Source: Peltaster fructicola
Taxonomy: Eukaryota; Ascomycota; Dothideomycetes
Reading direction: 5' to 3'
Assembly (NCBI GenBank): GCA_001592805.2
Contig: CP051142.1
Coordinates: forward strand, 1,302,001 to 1,366,000
Length of the DNA stretch: 64,000 nucleotides
Below, piece after piece: positions 31,597 through 42,541 of the stretch. The notes under the pieces were generated by a model. The model did no database searches. It saw only the letters and a list, made by a program, of their open reading frames with translations, and was not told where the DNA came from. Each line of letters starts with the position of its first letter. Position 1 is the stretch's first letter. Position numbers and translations under genes: made by a program.

Positions 31597-33906
31597 TCAG
31601 GACATCCTGACATGATTGGCAGGGAACAGTCCTCTCGAGCTGGCGTACACACCAGCATAGTAATCAGTGTTGATCTCCTCTACCTCCTCGAGCTCTGCAT
31701 GTTTGGGAAATGCAAGCTCGTCCTCAACACCATCAGCAGGCCACCAGCTCCAAAGCGCAACAGCACGAAGACTGCTAGGTATATCATGCTGAGTCTGTGT
31801 TGATGCTTGTAGAGACTTGTCTTTTGCCTTCCAACCACCAACCACGTCAGAAACAACCACGCGCTGGTGAACGTTGTCTAGAACATTGCGGAACACCACA
31901 ACCGACATGGGATGACCCTGCAGACAAAGTCGCCAGCCCGATAAACCGTTGGCATTGCTGATCTTGCCTGTAGCCATCAAAGAGTTGTATGAGTCGTTGC
32001 AGATATCGTAGTTGCCATTGTTGCATTGCGAGCAGTGTAATCTGGTCTGATCTGGCGGGATGATGGCTCTAGACACAGCACAAGTCGTAGTAGGTAGGTA
32101 AGAATAGTAGTCGTTGGTAGGTAAGTGAGGTAGAGGTAGGAGTCGACCAATGCCAGGGATATCCCGGACTCTTTGTTGGTCCGGCACACGGGTGACAGGC
32201 GCAAGAGGGTGTGTACAATGCTTCTCCTGCTGTACACACGCCAGACAGTAACCCCATGCACCTTCGAAGCAAGCGTTGCAATGCCAGTAGCTCTGATCGG
32301 CATGCTTGAAGCATCCTTCGCAAAAGGCACCTTCCTGCAGACCGGTTTCCGTCGTGCCACGCTCTGGAGACCTTCTCACATAACGGCGTGCCGTGAGGAC
32401 ATGCGGCGTCTCATACTCCGGCGGATATCCTCCTGGTGGTGCGTGCTTATCCCAGCGAGCTCTGGCCACATAACCGAACCCAAACCAGTGGTTACAGCCT
32501 TGCCCAGTCCTGTAACATCGTAGGCAAAGGTCAAAATTGCCATCCGAGCACTTGTTGCAATGATAATGCAGATCATGTTGAATGTCAGTCTTGCCACAGC
32601 GATCGCATGCAACCTCTGGTATCGGCCGTGCCTGATGTCTGGATTCTGCTTGCTGAATCGATTGGAGGCCATCGTTTCGTGTATCAGGATATGGTGGCGT
32701 GAGCCTCCGAGGCCGGGACAGACTTGGTGGTGTGCGCGGTGCTGGATCCTGTACAGCATCTCTTCTCATGTTGTTGTCTGCTTGATGGACTTCTGTGTGC
32801 GGATTAGTGCTCCTGCGAGGCGACTGGACCGGCCCAGGCCTTCGCTCTAACACATCAGCAGATCGGACAGTCGGGTCTGTGACTGATCTTAACGCTGGAG
32901 GCGGATTTGGTATATTGGCGCTCGATTGAGTCGTAGGCGACTCTCGACGTTGAGAAGCTGTCTAGTTGCTTGAGCAGAATCCTGTAGCCACTGCTCAATG
33001 AGATGCGGACCCGACACTGGTTGCCTATTCCTCGGCGGTGTGGATCGATTCGAGGAACGCTCGACAGTTGAAGGTCTCGCACGGGCGCCAGGCTCAGCAT
33101 CTCGGGAGTCTCTCGAATACGCAGCCTGTCGGCGATGCACGGCGGCAATGATATGCTCCGTGAGCTCATCCTCCTGCTCAGCGGTCAGAGCTTCGAGGTC
33201 GATGCCGTCAAGAACTCCAGAAGACATGATCGATTGTATGATCTCTCGCACTTCAGCCGGATCGTCGGTAGATGCACTTAGAAGACTCCTTAGGGACGGC
33301 TGATGAGCGACGTTTCTCTCCACTGCTTCCTGCCTCCTGCGAGCATTCGCTGCGTCTCGTCTCCTGCTGTCTGCATGGATATCCCGCTCTCGTCTGTGTC
33401 TTCTATTGTCACGCCTGTTTGCTTCGACAGCAGGATTGAGATCTGCCACGCTCATCTGCCTCACATCGTCCATGAGTCGCTCATCTTCACTGCCTTCTGA
33501 TTCAGCATGCACTTCAACGGGCGGAATGACATCGTCTCCTGGCGTATAGTTCTTCCGCATCTCTGCTTTTTCTTCATCCGTCTTGCCTTTCGAAGGGTTC
33601 GCTTGTAGATACATGTCCAAGAGAGTGGTGACATTTGCATTTGGCCGTGCAGCACGCACTGGTGCTCGACATGATGGACATGTGTATGGTGTTGCGTTTC
33701 GGGAGTTGTGCGTTGCCGATGCTGCTTGCCAGGAAAACCACTCCTTCAAGCAGGACCCGCAGAAGGTGTGTAGACAGTCGAGAAGAGTAAGTGGTTGGAA
33801 GAAGACGTCAGTACAGATCTGGGTGATGTTAGAAGTGGTGCTTGTCTGTAGCTTGCGTACGTACCGAGCATGTCAACTCCTTCTCCAAGTCAATAGTCGA
33901 GCTCAT
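31597..33906 (-). CDS. RING-finger protein with ZZ-type zinc fingers and C-terminal SH3 domain
   Basis: A predicted E3 ubiquitin ligase-like protein of about 738 residues. Exons are 33906-33865, 33818-32942 and 32894-31597. The 46-bp first intron (GTACGT donor) is firm; the 47-bp second one (GTCGCC donor, CTCCAG acceptor) is inferred from the frame change. The RING starts at residue 13: LTCSICTDVFFQPLTLLDCL, then HTFCGSC and YTCPSCRAPV. A charged region with a RRDNRRHRRERD-type segment follows. Three ZZ-like modules come next: CDRC/CNKC/CLRC, CEGC/CNAC/CLAC and a third reading CAVS/CSQC/CNDS. The end is an SH3 domain: ALWSWWPADGVEDELAFPKH, LEEVEEIN and SRGLFPANHVRM. SH3 plus ZZ suggests a scaffold-type ligase binding Pro-rich partners. 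Confidence 0.85.
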
Positions 33907-34895
33907 TGCTAGGTTATGTATCTGCTGGCTGCGGCTTTACCTACTGTTAGTATCTTTGAGGGTGTAATTATGTATGCGCTGCAATCATAATGATCATGCG
34001 ATTCAGTGCCACGACACCCTCAGATGTTGTTCTGTGCGCGAGGGCAGCTGGCGACAGAGATATAGATGCGATGTGAATGAATCTGCTTGATCGCAAGGAG
34101 TCATGTATACTTGACCGTATGTCTAAGAGCGGGAGCGAGTGGTTGTTCAGGCATCAAGCATCAAGCCCCCTCGCCCTGAGCATCCCATCAGTAGATCATG
34201 TGGAACACGAAAGCCAAGACGTCAGCAGGGACTGCAAGCTGTTCCTGAGATGACAACGAGACGTCGAAGCAAGGTACACACATGTCGAGGAACAATGTGG
34301 TAGAAGGATGTTTCTACCAGAGGATGCTCCTCAGGCTGGACAGTGCTTCAGACTTTCCACCGTCCCTCATACATTCCTGAGCACAACAACCCAATGTCTC
34401 TGATCAAGTATCTGTTGCTCGGATCTTATCTTTAACGGATGCTAAGAGGGTCTGCTTATGCCACCATCTGACTTGGCTTTCATCATCCTCGTACGCTTGA
34501 CATCAAGCTCAGATCAGCCCGCCTGAGGTACAGCCACAGTTGGAGGCCGTTGCGGTCCTTCGCATGCTCCGTTTGATTTGGTCTCTGCAACGGGCCGCCA
34601 TCGCATGTTCAGTACGTTTGAAGACTTCCTCGACATGCCCTCAACCAGGTCTGTGCAGTCCATACAGAGGTAATCCGCAAGGCCGATCTCGTACTGCATA
34701 TTGCAGTCTGGCGTCACGAAAGTCAAAATCTCCTCACCTTCGCTTCTTTAGGTCATGGACGAGCAACCTTATAGTGCACGGCGTGTAGCCTCGGAGATGA
34801 CTTGGATGTACAGACTGACCATTTTCGACACGGTAGACACTTCAGTCCTCCTGTTACCTTCGTGAACTATCCACGACGGAAGATCAGCACCAACT
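33907..34895. promoter_or_regulatory. 989-bp divergent intergenic region
   Basis: Lies between the RING-ZZ-SH3 gene (minus) and the lysophospholipase gene (plus). No gene or clear repeat seen. Confidence 0.45.
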
Positions 34896-36637
34896 ATGCA
34901 GTCTTTCTTGAAGGCCATCACGCTTGCGAGCTTAGCTTCATCCGCCACAGCTTGGCCACCAGCATCGAGCTGGTCAGGCTGGGACGACAAGAACGACTAT
35001 CCATACGGGCCACATCGATCAGGTCCAGGTGGACCTTCGAGTGTGCGTCCTTACCAGCCTGTGCAGACATCATGTCCACGAGAGCCATTGGTCCGCGATG
35101 CCGATTGTCTCAACCCCAAAGAGGCCCGCTACATCGAAAGACGTAAGGAGAAGGCCGATCGAGCTTTGGAGGCATGGCTCAACAAGTTGGGAGACTTTAA
35201 CAATGATGACCAACCCACAATAGCTTTCGCATCCAGCGGTGGTGGCTTGAGAGCCTTTCTCGAGGCTGCTGGTGTCGTGCAGTCCTTTGATGGGCGAGAC
35301 GGCGACCAAGGCACTAATGGTCTTTATCAAGCCATTTCATACCAGTCCGGCATCTCAGGTGAGGGTACTCCAAGCCTTGTCAGTGCCATACTTACGTTAT
35401 ACCAGGTGGCTCATGGTTTGTCTCGACTCTTGCTGGCAACAACTGGCCAACGATCACTGATCTCAAGAAGAATCTGTGGGATACTACCCTTCAGGAGCTT
35501 CTTCCAGCAGACAATGCATCCTCGCAAGCTTCACCATTGTATCCCGGTATCGTTGCAGATGTCGTTGCCAAGCAAAAGGCTGGCTACACGACCTCGATTG
35601 TCGATCCGTTCGGTCGCTACGTTGCTGCAGGCATCCTCTTTCCCGAGAACGTTGACATACTGCTGTCCTCGATCCCAGGCCTCAGCAACTTCACCTCATA
35701 CAATGCACCATTTCCGTTATTCACAAGTGTTGGTACAGAGGCGGCTTCAGGTCAATGCTTCCCATCAATCACAAACCCGCAATATGAGTTCAATCCCTAT
35801 GAGTTCGGCAGTTGGGATAGTGGTGTCCAGGCTTTCACTCCTGTCAAGTATCTAGGCACAAATGTCACAGCTGGTAGACCCACGGTCGACAACAAGTGCA
35901 CCATCCGTTACGACAATCTAGGCTTCACCTTCAGTGCTTCAGCTAACGTCTGGCCAAAGTTCTATTGCTTTACCACCTTCGAGGAAACACCAGTCCCGCT
36001 CGCTGAAGGACTCGAGCAGGTTGTCCTTCAAGCCCACCCTGAGCACCAGGCTACTGACATCTTCGCGCTCTACGCCAATCCCTTCCACGGCAACCCGGCA
36101 TCAACCTTTGTACAGAATGACACCGAGCTCTATCTCGTTGATGGTGGCTTCTGGGGCTCTGATATCCCTATCTGGCCATTCATCCAGAAGACTCGCAATG
36201 TTGATGTGATCATCGCTGCGGATATCTCTGAGGACACATCCGATTCCCTTCCCAACGGCCTGGAGATGCGACTGATATACGATCGTGCACAGCAAGTCGG
36301 CTTGACAAAGATGCCGTTCATCCCTACTGCCGATGTCTATATAGCGCAAGGACTCAACAAGCGGGCAACGTTCTTCGGCTGCAACCAGACTGACACCAGC
36401 TTCATCATCTATCTGCCGAACGTGGAATACACCTTTCCTTCCAATCAGTCATCCCTGCGAGTGTCGTATACTCCAGCAGACACCGATGGTATGATCGCGA
36501 ATGGTGTCTTGATTGGCACACAGAACAATGATCCTGCCTGGCCTTTCTGCCTGGCCTGTGGTATCAAGAACAAGGATGGGAATGACCTGCCAGATGGATG
36601 TGATGCATGCTTTGCGAAGTACTGCTACTACCAGTAG
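34896..36637 (+). CDS. PLB1: Secreted lysophospholipase / phospholipase B
   Basis: Hydrolyses acyl chains of (lyso)phospholipids at the cell surface or outside the cell. Exons are 34896-35358 and 35406-36637, with a 47-bp intron; the product is 564 residues. The signal peptide is MQSFLKAITLASLASSATAW. The conserved N-terminal block is CPREPLVRDADCLNPKEARY. The oxyanion/Arg motif is IAFASSGGGLRAFLEAAGVV. The nucleophile elbow GISGGSWFVSTLAGNNWP is created by splicing across the intron. The catalytic Asp is in YLVDGGFWGSDIPIWPF. Many NxS/T sites and a Cys-rich C-terminus (CLACGIKNKDG, CDACFAKYCYYQ) fit a secreted glycoprotein. There is no GPI tail, so it is probably released. The stop lies 50 bp from the ERG1 stop. 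Confidence 0.95.
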
Positions 36638-36687
36638 AGGATGATATCAAAAAGTGTATATGCATTATGAAGTCGACCTTGCAGTCC

Positions 36688-38151
36688 TTACGTCTTTAGC
36701 TCGGAGTATATATATGGAAATAACACGATGCAGGCTTTGTAGAACACGCCGACGCTCGAAACCATCCTCAAGGGTATCAGTAGCGCATTGCCTCTCGTGA
36801 TGTACAGCCACATTGCCAGTAAAGCAACAGCAAAGAAATGGTAGAACAGCACGAACGGCTGTCTGATGATGCCTGCGAGCAGACCTACCGGTCCGTCCAC
36901 ACAATTGCCGCCAAGCTTGAAGTACTCGAAGCAGCCTTGTTGGAGAGCCTTCAACTGTGCATCGTCTGCGGCGAATAGGGCATACAACGCCTGTGCCAGA
37001 ATGTTGATTACACTTGTTAGTCCTTTCCGCTGCCAGTGGAATACTCCCATCTGCTTCAGCACCAGCTTGGTGTCGTCCAGGTGTGGTACATGCGCAGGAT
37101 CGAGCAGCTGAGCAAGTAGAACGGCATCGTTGAGTGCTACGGTCATGCCTCCACCAGTCAGAGGGTGTCGCATGTTCATTGCATCGCCGAGCAGGATGAG
37201 ACCTGGCGCTTTGTTTGTGGTAGGTGGCAGCCATGAGTTAGGCATGCTTCGAAGATGGCCCTTCTCCAACGCAGCGATGAACGACGGCTGGACTCGCTCA
37301 GGAAGAGTCGGAATGACGACGTTCTTCAGATGAGCCTTGACACCTCCGGCTTTTACTGACGCGGAGGGCAAGTTCTCAGGTATGTCGATGAGAGCGCGGG
37401 TCTCGTGGGTGCCGATCTGGTAGAGCAGTACGGGTGCTCCATCGCCGAGGAGTACATGACCATGGTTCGGCACTGGCAGGTCTGCATCTATGAGCTCCAA
37501 TGCCCAGAACTTCGACTTGGCCACAGGCAGATCCTGTCTGAATTGCTTGCGGAACTTGCTTGCATAGCCATCTGCAATGATTGTGAGATCGCCAAAGAAG
37601 GATGTGGACTTTTCTTGCATCGTCGCTTCGACGCCGAGTATCTGGCCAGTGAAGCCACTGCGTACGAGTTCAGTAGCGGTGGCCTCGAAGATGGTGACAT
37701 TGGCGTTTGCTCGTGCCTTTTCTCGCAGCCTCTGAATGAAACGGCCGTGGTGGAATGATCGTCCTTCAGGTCGCTTTCGCTTGGTGCCTCTCATCTCGTC
37801 TCTTTGCGTTTGGCCATCATCCTCCTCTTCCTGCTGCCGTGTGTTGGCAGGATATGGGATGCGCACCTCTTCGCCGTAGTATATCACATCATATCCAAAG
37901 ACCTTTATTGCATCAATCTCCTCAAGACAGTCTCTTATGCCGAGCTTCTCCAATGCCTGGACACCACCTGGTTGCAGCAGCTCTCCAACAATGCGATCTG
38001 GTTGCTTCAGGGACTTTTCGATCAGGATGACACTTCGTCCTTGATTCCCAAGTGCTACAGCGACAGCACAACCGAGGACTCCAGCACCGACGATCACTAC
38101 ATCTGCTTCATGATGCGACTGCCGTCGCTCTTCCAACGTGTCTTCGAACAT
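36688..38151 (-). CDS. ERG1: Squalene monooxygenase (squalene epoxidase)
   Basis: FAD- and NADPH-dependent epoxidation of squalene, the first oxygen-requiring step of ergosterol synthesis and the target of allylamines. It is a single exon of 487 residues. The FAD Rossmann motif is EADVVIVGAGVLGCAVAVAL, followed by IEKSLKQPDRIVGELLQPGG. The second FAD motif is GLILLGDAMNMRHPLTGGGM. KFWALELIDADLPVPNHGHV and HLRSMPNSWLPP are further family blocks. The C-terminal membrane anchor region reads PFVLFYHFFAVALLAMWLYI and ends KACIVLFPYIYSEL. A charged insertion (QQEEEDDGQTQRDEMRGTKR, about residue 105-125) interrupts the substrate-binding part, as in other filamentous fungi. It acts in the ER membrane. 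Confidence 0.96.
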   Translation of the reverse strand: MFEDTLEERRQSHHEADVVIVGAGVLGCAVAVALGNQGRSVILIEKSLKQPDRIVGELLQPGGVQALEKLGIRDCLEEIDAIKVFGYDVIYYGEEVRIPYPANTRQQEEEDDGQTQRDEMRGTKRKRPEGRSFHHGRFIQRLREKARANANVTIFEATATELVRSGFTGQILGVEATMQEKSTSFFGDLTIIADGYASKFRKQFRQDLPVAKSKFWALELIDADLPVPNHGHVLLGDGAPVLLYQIGTHETRALIDIPENLPSASVKAGGVKAHLKNVVIPTLPERVQPSFIAALEKGHLRSMPNSWLPPTTNKAPGLILLGDAMNMRHPLTGGGMTVALNDAVLLAQLLDPAHVPHLDDTKLVLKQMGVFHWQRKGLTSVINILAQALYALFAADDAQLKALQQGCFEYFKLGGNCVDGPVGLLAGIIRQPFVLFYHFFAVALLAMWLYITRGNALLIPLRMVSSVGVFYKACIVLFPYIYSELKT

Positions 38152-41100
38152 TGCCGAAGTGTTATAGAGGTGGGTTCAACACGCCATTCGAGGTCGTGGG
38201 CGTGCTATCGCGGTGATTGACTCGATACTGACGTCGTGTGTGAGTGTGAAGGTCAAAGAGGTGGCCATTAGATCTCAGGGTTGACCGAAATATCTCTCCA
38301 CGATCGCAGAGCAATCTGCTGCAGGGTCCAGATCGAGCCACACTTTATGGCACGATTGTGACGACACGTTTTGGTGGCTTGCCGTCATACACTCTTTGTC
38401 ATAGCACGATCTATTACTTGATATCTTGCCTGCTTCTGATCTCCAGAGCAGCATATCATGTAAGGCTTGCTTGACTTGGTGTACACCAACCTCATCGTCC
38501 GCGCGCTTTCCGAGACGATACTGCAGGCAGACGCGATTATGCAATACACACATTCGCCGCATATCGCACTCCTTGCTGCCATGAGAGCTGCTAGCGACCA
38601 GCTCACTCGACCTGCATGCGCAGTCCTCTAACCAGCTCAACATGTAGGTTGTTGAGCCATTTCTAAGATTTGGTGTATTCTCACCAAGATTGAGAACGTC
38701 GGTTCACTCACGCAAACCTTTCAATTCAACTCCTTTCCACTTGATGTCGAAGCAAGACCCTCGAAGCACCTATATCTCCGAATCACAGAGTTCTCGCAGC
38801 CTCCTAAGCTCGTGAGTCGGCAACTACTACTAGCGCATGTGACTTGTCATGATCGGTTCTGGTCACTCTGAGCCACCACACTGGATAAGCACACATCTCG
38901 ATGCTACCACAGCTGTAACGGCTCGTACGACACTCTTATGCAAGTCGACGCGCACTTGTCACGACAACTGGCACCACCTGCTTATCAGACATCGTCTGCC
39001 GGCATAAGTAATCCTTGGCGACCTCTCTGGGCAACAACCACACGTCTGTCGCCTGACATCACGGGAACCGATTGCTACTTACTGCTCTGCATATCTGCGG
39101 CGCCACCGTTTCGTAGCCCTGTTCAAGCTCAGTGTCACGGCGTTCGTGATATACGGGAAGACGTACCGGCCGGATGATCCACGGATGATCACAAGCTGTG
39201 ACAGAGTATTGCCATGGTATATCTTTGCTGTACTATTGGAGGCTCGTCAAAGTTCCAAGTTGTCTCGCAACAGCCAAACGATGAGAGCTTTTCGCTGTCT
39301 CACCATCATGGAGCTAACAAGCGAGCTCGGGCAACCAGGTTCTGTCTGCCAGCTACGCCGAGCCCTCTCTTGTCACTGGTCGTGCACCGCACGAAGCCAA
39401 GGACTCAAGGTTGTGGCTTCCACCTACTGTGCAGATCCACGTGTCTGGTGGAGCTGGCAGAAAGCAGCTGTGTTACACCAACTGCGACGCTGGTTACACA
39501 ACTAACGATACTTTGACTGTGAAAGACAATGCAAGTCTTATTGTCCTAATGATCTGCGGCACGACCAGAGATGTCAAGTCTCCACTCGCACTTTCGGGGA
39601 CCCTTAGCGACTCTCCGAACAAGAGCTGAGAGCGGTCCAGTACTACTTGTATATTTGAGACATTTGGGCCGTCAGCGTTCTAATGCCCACAGGTGGCACA
39701 ACGGCGCGCAGAGAAACACGGATGCTTGCATTTTGGCCAGGCGTCAAGACTCTGTCATACACTTCGATGCCTGCAACGCTCGGCAACATCGCTGACATCT
39801 GATCGACCGTTGCAAGGATCAACGAAAGCAGGCACACTCTGCCAGACTCCTTGTCGTTCGAGCTCGCTCTCCCTGACATCACTCAGTAGCGTGGTGCTCA
39901 CAGCCTCGCCATGCCGTTCGTCTGCTTTGATCAATGCAATCCACGACCAGAGCGGCGCGCTTGTGTTATACGATACATTCCTGCATGATTGAGCTGGCCG
40001 CCGTTCATGCTCAGCCGTGATTTCCTGCGTGACGCCGACCTCACCGCAACAGCAAAGTTTGAGTGCCTAGGCTACCCACTCAACAATGTAGCACGAAGAA
40101 GACAAGTGTAGCATATGGCTTCGCTGTGCCATAGTGGACCAAAGAAAATGCCCATTACCAGGTTGCGTCCTAAGCCAATGTCGGTGAAGGGTGGGATGAC
40201 GATGGGAACTTGTGGGCTTACAACATCCTCATTCAGCAACCTCCATTGCATCGGCCAGGAACGCAAGGTTTTTCCCTATCTGCAAAGAAGAGCAAACCAA
40301 TCCTTCGATGCACATGATCACTGCTCAAAAGCCGTAAACCGCACACGACGCATCGGGCCTGTCTGCGATACCACCGCACCAAATCATACCAAATGGCACA
40401 AGGACAACGCTCGTCCTGCTGGCTTTCCGCCGAACATGCCAGCCCATGCTGGCGTCAGTCGTCTTTGCCGGGATCTTGACTAAACCAGTTTCACGAAAAA
40501 ACCCGCGCCACTGCGACTTTTCGTTCCCACTCCCACTCCCACTCACAACAACCCTGGACAAAATTCCATCATGCGATGCATGATGAGCCGAAGTGGCCAT
40601 TGACGGATGTACCTTTCTCTCTCTCTTATCTTCGGCGACAACTCACCATGCTCTTGTGCCGTGTGTGTCTAGGCTCTACCGATTTGTGCCAAATGGATAA
40701 CCCGATCAAGAGTCCTCTGCCTTAGTGTGTGTAACTCACTGGAGATACGTCCGGACACCATTCCCTTCGACTCTTGTCGCCTGCAGCTCCCAGCAGTCTG
40801 GTCCAGGTCACAGCTCAATGCTACTCGCGAATGTCGGTATCACAGTCCTAACTCTCTCTCTCCTTGTCTCCCGACAAAGCTGGTCTGCCTTCTCTTCTAA
40901 GCTTTCAGGCACCTCTGTGCAATATGCAAATCGTTGTTTTACCTACCTCTTTGCCCTACCTTTGTCGTCACCTTTGCTCTCATCACGGTAGCAAAACACA
41001 AGCTCTATGCGCTAACGCTTTGCATTGTTTGGTACTCTGCAACAATAAGCATGGGTAACAAGAGATCTTGGACGGCTCAATCTTGCACTCGAGGCTACGT

Positions 41101-41218
41101 GCATATGTGAAGCGTTCATAAGGCATATCTATTCGGGCCCGCCAGTCCCCTCCATCGTGCTCATACCACAGCAGCAGAGATCTCTACACTCTTCCCAGGA
41201 CGCCTTGGCACCACCGAT
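38152..41218. other. 3-kb divergent intergenic region without confident gene
   Basis: Lies between ERG1 (minus) and the velvet gene (plus). Between 39210 and 39990 several short plus-strand frames look weakly protein-like, including Cys-rich stretches such as CERQCKSYCPNDLRHDQRCQ at about 39505-39565, but stops and frame changes prevent a model. The part from about 40500 to 41218 is pyrimidine-rich, as in a long 5' leader of a developmental regulator. Confidence 0.45.
40526..40543. repeat. Short CCCACT microsatellite (3 units)
   Basis: Three uninterrupted hexamers in the pyrimidine-rich region upstream of the velvet gene. Confidence 0.7.
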
Positions 41219-42541
41219 GTGCTAGATAATGCAATTGATGAAGAGATGTCCTGGTCAGTCTATTCTCCCGCTCTCCACAACAGAACGCAGTATGCGTCTT
41301 CTCCTGCCGCACCACGGCGATTGTTCAACCCTGTCAGCTATGGAGCAAGATCATCGGATGATATCGAGGCAAGGAAGCGCCTTGTAGATCCCTCTATGCG
41401 ATTGCCGCCTCTGCGTATGCCAGCCCAACCACGAACAGCACAAGAGAGACCTCTCTCGTCGAGAATGAGGATAGAAGACTTACTGACATCTACCGATGTG
41501 GCTCAACTGAAGCCAGAGTCTGTCCAGGCTCCGACAAGCTGCAGAGGTATCCCATCGACATCGCCGCTATTGGCTCGTGTTGCAGATCATACAGAGTTAC
41601 AGTGGGATAGCTTCATCACGAGATATGCTGCCCTGCCTCCAGTGCTGGAGAGCACCAGCAGACAGCACAGTTGCGAGCAATGCTCAGAGAGGGCATCATC
41701 AAGCTCGGCTGCATCACAGATGAGCTCGCCCACAGCGCTATCTGCCGAGATGTCTCGTCGGTTTTCGCCACCAGTCAGTCCTAGCAACACAGAAATCACA
41801 ACGCCGCCATACACATACAGACTTACTTTTCGACAGCAGCCATTCGCAGCCAGAGCGTGCGGACATGGCGATCGTGATCGACGAGTCATAGATCCTCCGC
41901 CTATCCTCGAGCTCAAGATCAACCACCGAGTTGACGGAGCACCTATGCGTGATCGAGATGCCCTGTTCATGGTGAACTGTATCCTGATGGATGCAGAGAC
42001 TGGCAGTCAAGCAGTGTCTGAAGATCCTGATTGCCGCATGGCTAATACCCTCATGGGTGCATCTGCGATGAGTCCGTTCTCTGGCAAGGACGAACGTGGC
42101 TTCCCAGGCACATTCTTCATCTTCTCGGACCTCAGCTGCAGATATCAAGGACGCTTTCGTCTGCGTTTCGAGCTGGTTCGCCTCGACTACACAAAGATGC
42201 AGCCTGGAGAGAAACATGGTATCGTAGCGACCGCTGAGACAGATGTCTTCACAGCATTCACTGCGAAGGACTTCCCTGGGATGCGAGCAAGTACGCCTCT
42301 GCTGAAAGCACTGAAACGACAAGGACTCACTGTCAGCATCAAGAAGGGCAGTGAGGCACGGAAACTGAAGGGTAAGCTCAGACGAAATTCATCGTGTGAT
42401 GGGTCTGAGTCTGGCAACTCCGTAATAGGACTTGGCAAGAGGAAGGCCAATCCTTCTAGAGCTGACAGTCCTAGCTCACACAGTTTGAGTCTGAGCAAGG
42501 CCAAGAGACGAGCATACGAAGGCCCAGCACGTCGGGTTTAG
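41219..42541 (+). CDS. Velvet-domain regulator (VelC/VosA group)
   Basis: A fungal developmental regulator with an NF-kappaB-like velvet DNA-binding fold, about 440 residues, one exon. The velvet domain begins YTYRLTFRQQPFAARACGHG and continues DRDRRVIDPPPILELKI, FMVNCILMDAETG, NTLMGASAMSPFSGKDERG, GTFFIFSDLSCRYQGRFRLR, DVFTAFTAKDFPGMRASTPL and LKALKRQGLTVSIKKG. The IDPPPI variant and the uninterrupted domain argue against VelB, whose domain is split. I lean towards VelC, with VosA as the alternative. The C-terminus is basic (KLKGKLRRN, GLGKRK, KAKRRAYEG) with likely nuclear localisation signals. A second ATG (MSWSVYS) lies nine codons inside. A long, CT-rich upstream region fits complex regulation. 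Confidence 0.92.
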   Translation: MLDNAIDEEMSWSVYSPALHNRTQYASSPAAPRRLFNPVSYGARSSDDIEARKRLVDPSMRLPPLRMPAQPRTAQERPLSSRMRIEDLLTSTDVAQLKPESVQAPTSCRGIPSTSPLLARVADHTELQWDSFITRYAALPPVLESTSRQHSCEQCSERASSSSAASQMSSPTALSAEMSRRFSPPVSPSNTEITTPPYTYRLTFRQQPFAARACGHGDRDRRVIDPPPILELKINHRVDGAPMRDRDALFMVNCILMDAETGSQAVSEDPDCRMANTLMGASAMSPFSGKDERGFPGTFFIFSDLSCRYQGRFRLRFELVRLDYTKMQPGEKHGIVATAETDVFTAFTAKDFPGMRASTPLLKALKRQGLTVSIKKGSEARKLKGKLRRNSSCDGSESGNSVIGLGKRKANPSRADSPSSHSLSLSKAKRRAYEGPARRV

